Assembly (NCBI RefSeq): GCF_902167635.1
Contig: NZ_CABHMS010000007.1
Location: forward strand, 248,001 to 312,000
From: Chitinophaga vietnamensis
GTDB lineage: Bacteria > Bacteroidota > Bacteroidia > Chitinophagales > Chitinophagaceae
Direction of reading: 5' to 3'
Length of the DNA: 64,000 bases
Under the pieces are notes generated by a model. The model searched no databases and was not told the origin of the DNA. It was given only the letters and a program-made list of their open reading frames with translations. Position 1 is the stretch's first letter. Every line of letters begins with the position of its first letter. Below are positions 1 through 7,848 of the stretch, piece by piece. The position numbers were made by a program, and so were the translations under genes.

Positions 1-379
1 ATATCCGCACCAGTGGCACAGCGGCGTGTTTGTTGACATCTACATGATATTGCGGTAACAAGTGATGTTTGGCAGGATGCATGCCGTGGGGGCAGCTCAT
101 CATGAAGGCCGGCGCCTCCAGCTTCCAGGCGGCAGGTAATATCGCCGCTACCTCTTCCACGGGTGCGCATACTTTCAGAAAGATATGCGGCGCATCAATT
201 GTTGCCGCCAGTTCACGCACCATCGGCGTACAGGCCGGAAAAACATAACGGGTCTTGATCCCGGGCCAGCCCACCTCTGTACGGAAACCATCGCCAAACG
301 GCTCTGGCGGCGGCACCTCACGAGCCATCGACCATCCCTTCACCCAGGTCTCTAATATACAAGCATCTACGGCGCTCAT
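1..379 (-). CDS. GNAT-like acetyltransferase, 3' part cut by window edge
   Basis: An open frame on the minus strand runs from an ATG ending at 379 to the window edge without a stop, giving about 126 N-terminal residues. The protein opens with a segment containing TWVKGWSMAR, followed by RTEVGWPG and TRYVFP. This pattern is one I associate with a small family annotated as GNAT acetyltransferases in Bacteroidota and Pseudomonas, but the acetyl-CoA-binding part would lie outside the window, so the family name is tentative. It is divergent from the AraC gene that starts 58 bp away, so the two probably share a promoter region and the regulator may act on it. Confidence 0.55.
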   Translation of the reverse strand, partial: MSAVDACILETWVKGWSMAREVPPPEPFGDGFRTEVGWPGIKTRYVFPACTPMVRELAATIDAPHIFLKVCAPVEEVAAILPAAWKLEAPAFMMSCPHGMHPAKHHLLPQYHVDVNKHAAVPLVRI

Positions 380-437
380 GGCAACAGGTTATGTGACCCT
401 AAAGATAAGCAATCAAATATTTCACTACATTTATAGT

Positions 438-1253
438 ATGAAATACTGCGAGATCATTCCCGGAGATCAGTTGAAGCCTTACGTCAAGTGCTACTACACC
501 TTCGAGTCCTACGCCAACGTAGAACTGGATGATACCGTATTTCCCGGGGGCCATATGGAGATCATCTTCAACCTGGGAGAAGGCAAATGGCAGTCGTCTG
601 TAAATGATACCTACTATACTACCCCGCCGGTAGAACTATGGGGCAAACTTACCCAGCCCCTTCCCGTAAAATCGCTCGGCAAGCACCGGATGCTCGGTAT
701 CCGCTTCCATGCGCATTCTGCGGCCTATTTCCTGCAAGATGAGATCTCACAGTTCAATAACCAGGTAGCCGATCTGCGCGACCTGCTCGGTGAACCAGTG
801 CGCACACTGCATGCGCAATTACTGGAAGCTGTGAGTCTTGATGCGCGTATACAACTCATCGAAAAATTCCTGCTCAAACGATTGGCACAACAGGAAGGCA
901 AGATGAACCATCTGGCCATGATCGGCCAGATCATCCGCGAGATGCAGCAAAGCGATAGCCAGGATCATATTGAAAGCATTGCTGCACGCTATCGCCTCTC
1001 CTCCCGTTATCTCCGCAAACTGTTCCTGCAATATACCGGTGTAAGCCCGAAGCTATACAATAAGATTAACCGCTTCCAGCATAGCTTGCAACTGATCACT
1101 GCCAACAGGTCTTCCCTTACTTCCATCACTTACGACTGCGGTTATTTCGATCAATCGCATTTCATCCGCGATTTCAAAACATTTGCAGGCATCACCCCTT
1201 CTGATTACTCACTGAACGCCTCTCCCGTATCGCAGGCAATAGCAGGTCATTAA
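438..1253 (+). CDS. AraC-family transcriptional regulator (DUF6597-type N-terminus)
   Basis: Predicted cytoplasmic DNA-binding regulator of 271 residues. The N-terminal half (about 1-160, starting MKYCEIIPGD and containing FPGGHMEIIFN) looks like the DUF6597 sensor found in many Bacteroidota AraC proteins. The C-terminal 90 residues form the double helix-turn-helix, with SIAARYRLSSRYLRKLF as first motif and the diagnostic YDCGYFDQSHFIRDFK as second. I chose the ATG at 438 because the longer upstream frame has no family similarity and would overlap the divergent gene. It lies just upstream of, and in the same direction as, the PEP mutase-like gene, whose promoter carries a dyad that could be its target (inference). 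Confidence 0.88.
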   Translation: MKYCEIIPGDQLKPYVKCYYTFESYANVELDDTVFPGGHMEIIFNLGEGKWQSSVNDTYYTTPPVELWGKLTQPLPVKSLGKHRMLGIRFHAHSAAYFLQDEISQFNNQVADLRDLLGEPVRTLHAQLLEAVSLDARIQLIEKFLLKRLAQQEGKMNHLAMIGQIIREMQQSDSQDHIESIAARYRLSSRYLRKLFLQYTGVSPKLYNKINRFQHSLQLITANRSSLTSITYDCGYFDQSHFIRDFKTFAGITPSDYSLNASPVSQAIAGH

Positions 1254-1272
1254 ATTGTTCCGTTTTATACAA

Positions 1273-1301
1273 TTTGCGCTGCCGCACCCAGGCTACTTTT
1301 G
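1273..1301 (+). promoter_or_regulatory. Bacteroidota-type promoter of the PEP mutase-like gene
   Basis: TTTG at 1273-1276 and TACTTTTG at 1294-1301 match the Bacteroidota -33 (TTTG) and -7 (TAnnTTTG) boxes, 17 bp apart. The box ends 21 bp before the ATG at 1323. Known consensus spacing is a little longer, so this is a good but unproven promoter. Confidence 0.55.
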
Positions 1302-1318
1302 TAGTGTTAAAACTACAA
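1299..1318. promoter_or_regulatory. Dyad overlapping the -7 box (candidate operator)
   Basis: TTGTAGT (1299-1305) and ACTACAA (1312-1318) form perfect 7-bp arms around a 6-bp centre. The dyad overlaps the end of the -7 box and the expected transcription start, the position expected for a repressor site or an mRNA 5' hairpin. Confidence 0.4.
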
Positions 1319-1322
1319 GATC

Positions 1323-2096
1323 ATGTTTTCCAAATTTGAACAATTCAAACACCTGCATACAGCGCCGGGGCTACTCGTATTACCCAACGCCTGGAATGCA
1401 AAGAGCGCACAGGTTTTCCAGGATGCCGGCGCTAAAGCCGTAGCCACTTCCAGCATGGCGGTAGCCAACAGTCTGGGCTATGACGACGGAGAAGCGATGT
1501 CCTTCGATGAATATCTTTTTATCGTCAAGAGGATATTATCCGCAGTAGATATTCCTGTATCGGTAGATATAGAGATGGGGTACGGCCATACGAAAGAGGA
1601 AATTTACGACCACATCGCTACGCTGGCACAATTGGGTGTGGCGGGTATCAACATCGAAGACTCACAGCTCAGTGATGGCGCCCGCAGCTTGCAAGCTGCC
1701 GAAACGTTTGCGGCCAATATCTCTTACATCAAAGAACAGCTCACAGCCGCGCAGCTGGCCATTTTCATCAATATCCGCTGCGATACTTATATTTTAAATG
1801 TAGATCATAAACAAGCTGCCACGCAGCAACGACTGGCGCTCTACGAACACACAGGCGCCGATGGTATTTTCCTGCCTTGTATTACAGCGCCGGAAGATAT
1901 CGCCGCCGCTGTAAAGGCCACCACGCTACCCCTGAATGTGATGTGCATTCCCGGCCTGCCCGATTTCCAGACCTTACAGCAACTGGGCGTGAAACGCGCC
2001 AGCGCCGGGCCTTTCCTCTTCAGCAAGGCAGCCGCACATACAGGTGAATTATATCAACAGATCCTCCGTGACAACAATTTTTCTTCCATCCTCTAA
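1323..2096 (+). CDS. Isocitrate lyase/PEP mutase family protein
   Basis: A 257-residue TIM-barrel enzyme of the isocitrate lyase/phosphoenolpyruvate mutase superfamily. Visible hallmarks are PNAWNAKSA near residue 21, VDIEMGYG at 81-88 (acidic metal ligands) and GINIEDS at 108-114, plus INIRCDTY further on. Family members cleave or rearrange C-C or C-P bonds of 2-oxo acids such as 2-methylisocitrate, oxaloacetate or phosphonopyruvate. The cysteine-containing KKCGH loop of true isocitrate lyases is absent, and I cannot assign a substrate. It is followed 11 bp later by an NTF2-fold gene in the same direction, so the two are probably co-transcribed. Confidence 0.85.
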   Translation: MFSKFEQFKHLHTAPGLLVLPNAWNAKSAQVFQDAGAKAVATSSMAVANSLGYDDGEAMSFDEYLFIVKRILSAVDIPVSVDIEMGYGHTKEEIYDHIATLAQLGVAGINIEDSQLSDGARSLQAAETFAANISYIKEQLTAAQLAIFINIRCDTYILNVDHKQAATQQRLALYEHTGADGIFLPCITAPEDIAAAVKATTLPLNVMCIPGLPDFQTLQQLGVKRASAGPFLFSKAAAHTGELYQQILRDNNFSSIL

Positions 2097-2107
2097 AACA
2101 ACATCAT

Positions 2108-2488
2108 ATGCAATTACCTACCAAAGCACAAGACGCGCATGCCGCACTAGCCGCCGCTTTCAACACCGGCGATGTAAACACCGTGATGAACATGTACGAT
2201 CTCAGTGGCATCATCGTACCCGAGCCAGGGAAGGCCGTTTCAGGCCAGGCGCAATTTGAAGCGGCCATCCGGTCCATCCTCTCCATCAAAGGCAAAATGG
2301 AGATCAAAACCGTATACTGCCTGCAAAGCGGCAATATCGCCGTAGGCAGGTCAGAATGGAACATCACCGATGGCAACGAAGTGAAAGTAAACGCCAAAGG
2401 CATTGAAGTGATGCGCCAGCAGGCAGACGGCACCTGGAAGATCGTGATCGATCATGCCTTCGGTGCAGAAAAGGATCTTATTGCTTAA
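2108..2488 (+). CDS. NTF2-like (DUF4440/SnoaL-type) small protein
   Basis: A 126-residue soluble protein with the cone-shaped NTF2-like fold pattern: an N-terminal helix (AHAALAAAFNTGDVNTVMNMYD), a valine/glycine-rich strand region, and a final WKIVIDHAF strand typical of DUF4440/YybH-type proteins. No catalytic residues can be assigned with confidence; such proteins range from isomerases to ligand binders. It closes a probable two-gene operon with the PEP mutase-like gene and is followed by a clear hairpin terminator. Confidence 0.75.
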   Translation: MQLPTKAQDAHAALAAAFNTGDVNTVMNMYDLSGIIVPEPGKAVSGQAQFEAAIRSILSIKGKMEIKTVYCLQSGNIAVGRSEWNITDGNEVKVNAKGIEVMRQQADGTWKIVIDHAFGAEKDLIA

Positions 2489-2512
2489 TCAGCATTTTGG
2501 TTGAAATAGAAA

Positions 2513-2543
2513 AACCCGGTTATCCAACCGGGTTATTTTTTTT
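2513..2543 (+). terminator. Intrinsic terminator
   Basis: AACCCGGTT (2513-2521) pairs perfectly with AACCGGGTT (2526-2534) over a 4-nt loop and is followed by a run of eight T. It ends the operon of the PEP mutase-like and NTF2-like genes. Confidence 0.85.
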
Positions 2544-2596
2544 CCTGATGTTGTCCTATTCTTTTGTTCCCGTTTGATATAAAAGAAAACATCATC

Positions 2597-3415
2597 ATGA
2601 AAACAAACATCCTGCTCCCTGAGCGCGTATTTGGCGAATCAGTCCGCTGGCATGAAGATCGCTGCTGGTTCTCCGACTGGGGCACACAAGAGATCATTGC
2701 AGTGGATCCGCAAGGCCGCAGCGAAACCATGGTACGCCTGCCTTTCCAGTCCTTTCCCTTCTGTTTCGACTGGCTCCCCGATGGCCGCCTGCTCATCACT
2801 TCCTCCAGCGATCAGCCACTGTTGCGCCAGGAAGCCGATGGGTCGTTTGTATCACATGCCGATGTGCAACACCTCTCCCCATTCGGCTGGAACGAGATCG
2901 TGACCGACAACAGAGGTTATGCCTACCTCAACTGTGTTGATTTTGATATGATGAACGGCGCGCCTTTCCAACCTGGCCACATCGCGGTGGTGGCGCCGGA
3001 TGGCAGCGCCCGGAAAGTGGCGGGCGACCTTTATTTCCCCAATGGGATGATCATCACATCCGACCATCAAACCCTCATTGTAGCGGAATCTTATGGCAAG
3101 CGGCTCAGCGCATTTGATATCGCAGCGGACGGCAGTTTACACAATCGCCGTATATGGGCCGATCTTGGCAACGGCGTGCCCGATGGCATCTGCGATGGCG
3201 GCGAACATACCATCTGGTATGCAGATGTGCCCAACAAAAGCTGCACCCGCGTGCGGGAAGGCGGCGAGGTAGTAGAAAGCATCACGCTGGACCAGGGTTG
3301 TTTCTCCTGCGCCAGCAATGGCCATCAGCTGTTTATGGCTACGATGGAATGGAAAGGGCCACAGCAGCTGTTCAGCGGGCCACGCACCGGCAATATTGTA
3401 ATGGCGGAATGGTGA
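2597..3415 (+). CDS. SMP-30/gluconolactonase family lactonase
   Basis: A 272-residue six-bladed beta-propeller of the SMP-30/gluconolaconase/LRE family, which hydrolyses sugar or other lactones using one divalent metal. The metal-site positions are recognisable: the Glu in FGESVRWHE near the N-terminus, Asn in FGWNEIVTD, Asn in YFPNGMII, and Asp in VPDGICDG. No signal peptide is seen, so it should be cytoplasmic. I prefer the start at 2597 over an upstream in-frame ATG because MKTNILLPERVFGES aligns with family N-termini. The downstream GNAT gene starts 44 bp after its stop. Confidence 0.88.
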   Translation: MKTNILLPERVFGESVRWHEDRCWFSDWGTQEIIAVDPQGRSETMVRLPFQSFPFCFDWLPDGRLLITSSSDQPLLRQEADGSFVSHADVQHLSPFGWNEIVTDNRGYAYLNCVDFDMMNGAPFQPGHIAVVAPDGSARKVAGDLYFPNGMIITSDHQTLIVAESYGKRLSAFDIAADGSLHNRRIWADLGNGVPDGICDGGEHTIWYADVPNKSCTRVREGGEVVESITLDQGCFSCASNGHQLFMATMEWKGPQQLFSGPRTGNIVMAEW

Positions 3416-3459
3416 TCTTTCAAAGATTGCGCGTAACTTCCGGGCTCAAAGGAACGTTT

Positions 3460-3963
3460 ATGCGCCACGTATTCAACACCGCCCGGCTTGCCCTGCAGCC
3501 ACTGACAAGCGGCGATGCGCCTTTCATCTACGAGCTGCTCAATACTGAAGGATGGAAGACTTTCATCGGCGACCGGCATATCCACACGCTGGATGATGCT
3601 GCCGCCTACATAGAAAAAATATTATCGAACCCGGACGTGACCTATGTGGTGGCCAGGCTGGCACAGGATCAGGAACCGGCGGGCATCGTCACGTTCATCA
3701 AACGGACCTACCTGCCATATCATGATATCGGCTTTGCCTTCCTGCCTGCCTATGCAGGCCAAGGCCTTGCCTATGAAGCGGCTGCCGCATTCCTGGAATT
3801 GATCCGGGCAGATGCCTCGCATAAAGAGGTGCTGGCTACCACCCTGCCCGGGAACAGCCGCTCTATACAATTACTGGAAAAACTGGGACTGTCGCTACAG
3901 GAAAAAATGATGCTGAACGGAGAAGAATTATTGTTGTTCCGCCTGGTATTAACACCGCAATAA
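3460..3963 (+). CDS. GNAT family N-acetyltransferase
   Basis: A 167-residue acetyltransferase of the RimJ/RimL-like branch, which transfers acetyl from acetyl-CoA to an amine. The start MRHVFNTARLALQPL is typical of that branch, the centre has GFAFLPAYAGQGLAYEAA (motif A, Q/R-x-x-G-x-A pyrophosphate loop), and NSRSIQLLEKLGL near the end is motif B. The frame stays open far upstream into the SMP-30 gene, but that extension is out-of-frame coding of another gene, so the ATG at 3460 is preferred. The substrate is not inferable. Confidence 0.88.
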   Translation: MRHVFNTARLALQPLTSGDAPFIYELLNTEGWKTFIGDRHIHTLDDAAAYIEKILSNPDVTYVVARLAQDQEPAGIVTFIKRTYLPYHDIGFAFLPAYAGQGLAYEAAAAFLELIRADASHKEVLATTLPGNSRSIQLLEKLGLSLQEKMMLNGEELLLFRLVLTPQ

Positions 3964-4081
3964 TTACTGCTGGAATCCCCCTGCAAATACCGTAAATTGT
4001 AAATATGGTACTTGAAAACAAAACAGCCGTAATATATGCCACAGGCATGGCTGCCCGCATCACCGGCATAACGATCGCGAT

Positions 4082-5080
4082 ATGAGTAAACATATCCTGC
4101 TGATCCTCCTGCTCTGCGCTACCGGCTACACCCGGGCACAAGCGCCGTTTGATACGGCGCTGCGCAATAACAAGGGTATCTATTCACTGGTCATCAGTAT
4201 GCACGACAGCATCGTATATGCAAAGGGTTATAACGGCAAGGACTATACGGAATTATGCAATAACCAATCGCTTACGAAAAGCATCGAAGCTGTTTTGATC
4301 GGCATTGCGATCGACAGAGGACTGATCCCGTCGACAGATACAAAAATTGCTGCGTACTTTCCTGCGCTTATAACGGATAAGGATAAACGAAAAACCGCCA
4401 TCACCATCGCGGATGTGATGAACCAGGCTTCAGGGCTGTGGCATGAAGACCTCATGCGGCTGGACCGCTACCTGCGTCTCTCCGACCCTTCCGACTATGT
4501 GCTCCGGCAGCCATTGCTCGCCGATCCCGGCAGCGAGCTGCATTATAACAATGCCGCCTCGCACCTGCTATCGGTGATACTCACCAAAGCAACAGGGCAG
4601 GCAACGGAAGATTTTGCACGCCAGTATCTCTTTGAGCCGCTGGGCATCCACCAAACCGAATGGCCCCGCATGGCCGACGGCTATAACGATGGCAGCGGCC
4701 TGCTGAGCGTACATATGAGCACTGCGGCCGTCAACAAGATAGGGCAACTGCTGCTGGATGAAGGCCGCTACCAGGGGCGGCAGCTCGTTTCCGCAAAATG
4801 GGTACAAGCCCTGTTATCTCCCGAAAAAAAATATCCTGCTCCCTGGGGCCTCGTCAACACTGATTACGCTTTGTGCTTTTACCACAAAATATACCGGGGA
4901 GAAAAAATGATCTTCGGCATGGGCTGGGGTGGGCAATACCTGATACTACTGCCCCACCTGCATGCGGTGATCACCGTGAACCAGGACGTGAACGACCGTA
5001 ACGCCATCCAACAATCCAATACGTTTATGGGACAGCTGTTTCCTTTGATATTCGACTGGCTACAAACGCTGAAAAAGTAA
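4082..5080 (+). CDS. Secreted serine hydrolase (class C beta-lactamase fold)
   Basis: A 332-residue exported protein with a signal peptide (residues 1-20, ending TRAQ). It belongs to the penicillin-binding/class C beta-lactamase superfamily: the SxxK motif is SLTK at 63-66, YxN is YNN at 155-157, and a GWGGQ segment near residue 280 stands where the third KTG/HxG motif lies. Such serine hydrolases include esterases, D-aminopeptidases and amidases, so resistance should not be assumed. It stands alone between the GNAT gene and the GH27 gene, all in the same direction. Confidence 0.85.
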   Translation: MSKHILLILLLCATGYTRAQAPFDTALRNNKGIYSLVISMHDSIVYAKGYNGKDYTELCNNQSLTKSIEAVLIGIAIDRGLIPSTDTKIAAYFPALITDKDKRKTAITIADVMNQASGLWHEDLMRLDRYLRLSDPSDYVLRQPLLADPGSELHYNNAASHLLSVILTKATGQATEDFARQYLFEPLGIHQTEWPRMADGYNDGSGLLSVHMSTAAVNKIGQLLLDEGRYQGRQLVSAKWVQALLSPEKKYPAPWGLVNTDYALCFYHKIYRGEKMIFGMGWGGQYLILLPHLHAVITVNQDVNDRNAIQQSNTFMGQLFPLIFDWLQTLKK

Positions 5081-5120
5081 TATCTACAGAAAGCGGCGTT
5101 TTCATCTTCTTCCAAAAATA

Positions 5121-5139
5121 AATTGTCAATAAGACAATT
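5121..5139. promoter_or_regulatory. Dyad upstream of the GH27 gene
   Basis: AATTGTC (5121-5127) and GACAATT (5133-5139) form perfect 7-bp arms around AATAA, 32 bp before the GH27 start. A small operator is the simplest reading. Part of it, AATAAGACAATTAT, recurs at 63240-63253 before the second sigma gene. Confidence 0.4.
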
Positions 5140-5171
5140 ATTTTATTATCTTACGCAGCCAAATCATCTTC

Positions 5172-6503
5172 ATGAAAAGGATCGCCCTTTGTCTCGCCAC
5201 CTTATTATTCAATGTAGCTGTACATGGCCAGCAGACTGCTTTTCACGACTGGGCGCCCACACCGCCCATGGGATGGAACAGCTGGGATTGTTTCGGCCCT
5301 ACGGTAGTAGAGCAGGAAGTAAAAGATAATGCTGATTACATGGCGCGCTACCTGAAAGCAGCGGGCTGGCAGTATATCGTTGTGGATATACGCTGGTATG
5401 TATCCAACGACAAAGCCCATGGTTATAACCAGGCCAATCCGATATATAACCTGGATAAATACGGACGCTTCATACCGGCGCCCAACCGCTTCCCCTCTGC
5501 CAGTGGTGGCAAGGGTTTCAAGCCGCTGGCAGATTATATACACGGCAAAGGGCTGAAGTTCGGCATCCATATCATGAGAGGCGTACCCATGATCGCCGTG
5601 CAGCAACGCACTCCGGTAAAAGGTACCAAGGTAACTGCCGCCGATATTTATTCTCCAAAGGACAGCTGCGCATGGCTGCACGATATGTGTACCATCGATG
5701 CAGCGAAAAGCGGCAGTCAGGCCTATTACAATTCCCTGTTTGAGCTGTATGCCGCCTGGGGCGTTGATTTTGTGAAGATAGATGATCTGTCGAGGCCCTA
5801 TCATACCGCAGAAATTGACATGATCCGCAAGGCGATCGACCGTTGCGGCCGCGCCATCGTGTTAAGCACTTCTCCCGGCGAAACGCCGCTGGAGGCGGCG
5901 CCGCACGTCAGCGCACATGCCAATATGTGGCGCGTGATCGATGATTTCTGGGACCGGTGGGCACAGGTGGATGAACATTTTGATATTTTCGAGAGATGGA
6001 ATAAATGGAGAATATCCGGCGCCTGGCCCGACGGCGATATGCTGCCCCTTGGCAAACTGTCTGTTAGAGGGGAAGTCGGAAACCCGCGCATGACGGCCCT
6101 CTCCAAAGATGAGCAATACACGCTGATGACCCTCTTCGCGATCTTCCGTTCGCCCTTGTTCTTTGGTGGTCATCTTCCCGACAACGATCCTTTCACACTT
6201 TCCTTACTCACCAACCGGCAGGTGCTGGATGTGCTTAACAACAGCACTAACAACCGTCAACTGTTCAAAGACGCCAGCAGTGCGGTTTGGGTGGCCGACA
6301 ACCCGCTCACCGGCGAAAAATATCTCGCAGTATTTAACCGCAGCAATAGCCAACGCACTATACCCGTTACACTATCTTCCTTCGCCAGCGAGGCCGCGCA
6401 CCGGATCAAAGACCTGTGGACCGGCAAAGAGCTGGGAACTTTTTCTGCATCTTTTCAACCAATAATCGCACCACATGGCGCAGGCCTTTACAAGCTAAAG
6501 TAA
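5172..6503 (+). CDS. GH27 alpha-galactosidase-like glycoside hydrolase
   Basis: A 443-residue exported enzyme with a signal peptide (1-20, ending AVHGQ) and a GH27 TIM barrel. The diagnostic start PPMGWNSWD is at 31-39. The nucleophile loop reads VDFVKIDDL near residue 205, and the acid/base region reads NMWRVIDDFWDRW near 255, where GH27 enzymes have a tryptophan-arginine-then-Asp pattern. The C-terminal 80 residues look like the usual antiparallel beta domain (YLAVFNRSN). Expected activity is hydrolysis of alpha-galactosides or related alpha-linked sugars in the periplasm or outside. It is followed by a strong terminator and is not in a PUL operon here. Confidence 0.88.
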   Translation: MKRIALCLATLLFNVAVHGQQTAFHDWAPTPPMGWNSWDCFGPTVVEQEVKDNADYMARYLKAAGWQYIVVDIRWYVSNDKAHGYNQANPIYNLDKYGRFIPAPNRFPSASGGKGFKPLADYIHGKGLKFGIHIMRGVPMIAVQQRTPVKGTKVTAADIYSPKDSCAWLHDMCTIDAAKSGSQAYYNSLFELYAAWGVDFVKIDDLSRPYHTAEIDMIRKAIDRCGRAIVLSTSPGETPLEAAPHVSAHANMWRVIDDFWDRWAQVDEHFDIFERWNKWRISGAWPDGDMLPLGKLSVRGEVGNPRMTALSKDEQYTLMTLFAIFRSPLFFGGHLPDNDPFTLSLLTNRQVLDVLNNSTNNRQLFKDASSAVWVADNPLTGEKYLAVFNRSNSQRTIPVTLSSFASEAAHRIKDLWTGKELGTFSASFQPIIAPHGAGLYKLK

Positions 6504-6511
6504 GGCCCAAC

Positions 6512-6553
6512 AAAATTTAGAGCCCTTGAAACGTTTCAAGGGCTTTAAATTTT
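6512..6553 (+). terminator. Long terminator hairpin between GH27 and ars genes
   Basis: A roughly 20-bp stem around a 2-nt loop: the core AGCCCTTGAAA (6521-6531) pairs with TTTCAAGGGCT (6534-6544), and the AAAATTTA/TAAATTTT extension continues it, with T-rich sequence after. It separates the GH27 gene from the arsenic operon. Confidence 0.85.
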
Positions 6554-6575
6554 GTTTTTGTTTTCTCAATCATCC

Positions 6576-6591
6576 ATCGTAATATTGCGAT
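6576..6591. promoter_or_regulatory. Candidate ArsR operator 1
   Basis: ATCGTAATATTGCGAT is a near-perfect palindrome located 18 bp before the arsR ATG. A second copy lies before arsM, and the two 34-bp surroundings agree at 29 positions, which argues for a conserved regulator site. Confidence 0.65.
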
Positions 6592-6609
6592 ATCACAATC
6601 AATACAATC

Positions 6610-6939
6610 ATGGGCGCTACCAAATCAGACCTTTTCACCCGGCAGCAAAATGAAATAGCGGCGATGGCCAAGGCCCTGGCGCATCCTGCGCGGGTGGCCA
6701 TTTTGCAGTATCTCGTTAAAAAGAACGCCTGCGTGTGCGGCGACCTCGTAGATGAGCTGGGCCTGGCGCAGGCCACCACCTCCCAGCACCTGAAGGAATT
6801 AAAAACGGCAGGTATTATACAAGGCGCGATAGAAGGCACGAACGTATGCTACTGCATCAACCCGAAAGTGTGGAAACAATATAAAGAACTGTTCAACAGC
6901 TTCTTTAAAGACGTGGATCCGAAAAATAACTGCTGCTGA
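6610..6939 (+). CDS. arsR: ArsR arsenite-responsive repressor
   Basis: A 109-residue winged-helix repressor of the ArsR/SmtB family. The metal-sensing box reads CVCGDL at 41-46, equivalent to ELCVCDL of arsenic-sensing ArsR proteins, followed by the recognition helix region GLAQATTSQHLKEL. Further cysteines occur at 80, 82 and in the terminal CC. By family knowledge it leaves DNA when As(III) or Sb(III) binds the cysteines. It heads the arsR-arsM-arsC cluster and is bracketed by two copies of its presumed operator, implying autoregulation. Confidence 0.92.
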   Translation: MGATKSDLFTRQQNEIAAMAKALAHPARVAILQYLVKKNACVCGDLVDELGLAQATTSQHLKELKTAGIIQGAIEGTNVCYCINPKVWKQYKELFNSFFKDVDPKNNCC

Positions 6940-6957
6940 TTTTTTTTGACATCATTC

Positions 6958-6973
6958 ATCGCAATATTGCAAT
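6958..6973. promoter_or_regulatory. Candidate ArsR operator 2
   Basis: ATCGCAATATTGCAAT repeats the palindrome found upstream of arsR and lies 20 bp before the arsM ATG, in a 54-bp gap. It suggests that arsM-arsC have their own ArsR-controlled promoter in addition to read-through from arsR. Confidence 0.62.
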
Positions 6974-6993
6974 AACACAATTAATATACTATC

Positions 6994-7830
6994 ATGACCA
7001 CAAACGAAGCGATAAAAGAACTGGTAAAATTACAGTACAGCGAGATCGCGCAGCAGGACCGGGAGTCCAACGCTGCCTCCTGCTGTGGCGCCAGCTGTTG
7101 TTCTACCGAAGTGTATAACATCATGAGTGAGGATTATTCCGCACTGGAAGGTTACCAGCCCGATGCCGATCTGGGCCTCGGCTGCGGCCTGCCTACACAA
7201 TTTGCCCATATCAAAAGCGGCGATATTGTAATCGACCTGGGCTCCGGCGCGGGCAACGACTGCTTTATAGCCCGCCAGCAAACCGGTGCAAGCGGCAAAG
7301 TGATCGGCATCGACTTCACCCCTGCCATGATTGAAAAAGCAAGGGCCAATGCGGAGAAACTGGGCTTCAACAACGTAGAGTTCCGCCAGGGCGATATTGA
7401 AAAAATGCCGGTAAGCGCCAACGTCGCCGATGTGATCGTGAGCAATTGTGTGCTCAACCTGGTTCCCGACAAAGCCGCCGTTTTCAGCGAGATGTTCCGC
7501 GTACTCAAACCTGGCGGACATTTCAGCATCTCCGATATTGTATTACAGGGCGCCCTGCCCGCGCCGATACAACAAGCCGCTGAAATGTATGCCGGCTGCG
7601 TATCCGGCGCGATTCAACAACAACATTATCTCGGATTGATCGAAGAGAGCGGTTTTACCAACCTCGCCATTCAAAAAGAAAAGACCATCAACATTCCCGA
7701 TGATATCCTGCTGCAATACATGGATGCTGCAGCGATACAGGATTTCCGTAACAGCGGCACCGGCATCTACAGCATTACCGTATATGCAGAGAAACCCGCA
7801 GCAGCGTGTTGCGCGCCCGGCTGTTGCTGA
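6994..7830 (+). CDS. arsM: Arsenite S-adenosylmethionine methyltransferase
   Basis: A 278-residue class I methyltransferase. The SAM loop is DLGSGAGNDC (81-90), with GIDFTP (105-110) ending strand 2. The three cysteines that bind As(III) in ArsM are present in the right contexts: GLGCGLP (Cys64), SNCVLN (Cys152) and AGCVSGA (Cys202). Extra cysteine pairs occur at both ends (SCCGASCC at 29-36 and a terminal CAPGCC). The enzyme methylates arsenite to methylated and volatile arsenicals in the cytoplasm, using glutathione or thioredoxin. The gene is 18 bp from arsC. No arsenite pump gene is present beside it. Confidence 0.93.
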   Translation: MTTNEAIKELVKLQYSEIAQQDRESNAASCCGASCCSTEVYNIMSEDYSALEGYQPDADLGLGCGLPTQFAHIKSGDIVIDLGSGAGNDCFIARQQTGASGKVIGIDFTPAMIEKARANAEKLGFNNVEFRQGDIEKMPVSANVADVIVSNCVLNLVPDKAAVFSEMFRVLKPGGHFSISDIVLQGALPAPIQQAAEMYAGCVSGAIQQQHYLGLIEESGFTNLAIQKEKTINIPDDILLQYMDAAAIQDFRNSGTGIYSITVYAEKPAAACCAPGCC

Positions 7831-7848
7831 CAAACTAAAATTTTCTAC

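Noticed and set aside
4082-5080. Beta-lactamase resistance gene
   Set aside because: SxxK and YxN motifs are shared by esterases and peptidases; no evidence for beta-lactam specificity.
5205-5804. Open minus-strand frame opposite the GH27 gene
   Set aside because: Overlaps the catalytic part of the GH27 enzyme and has no motif.
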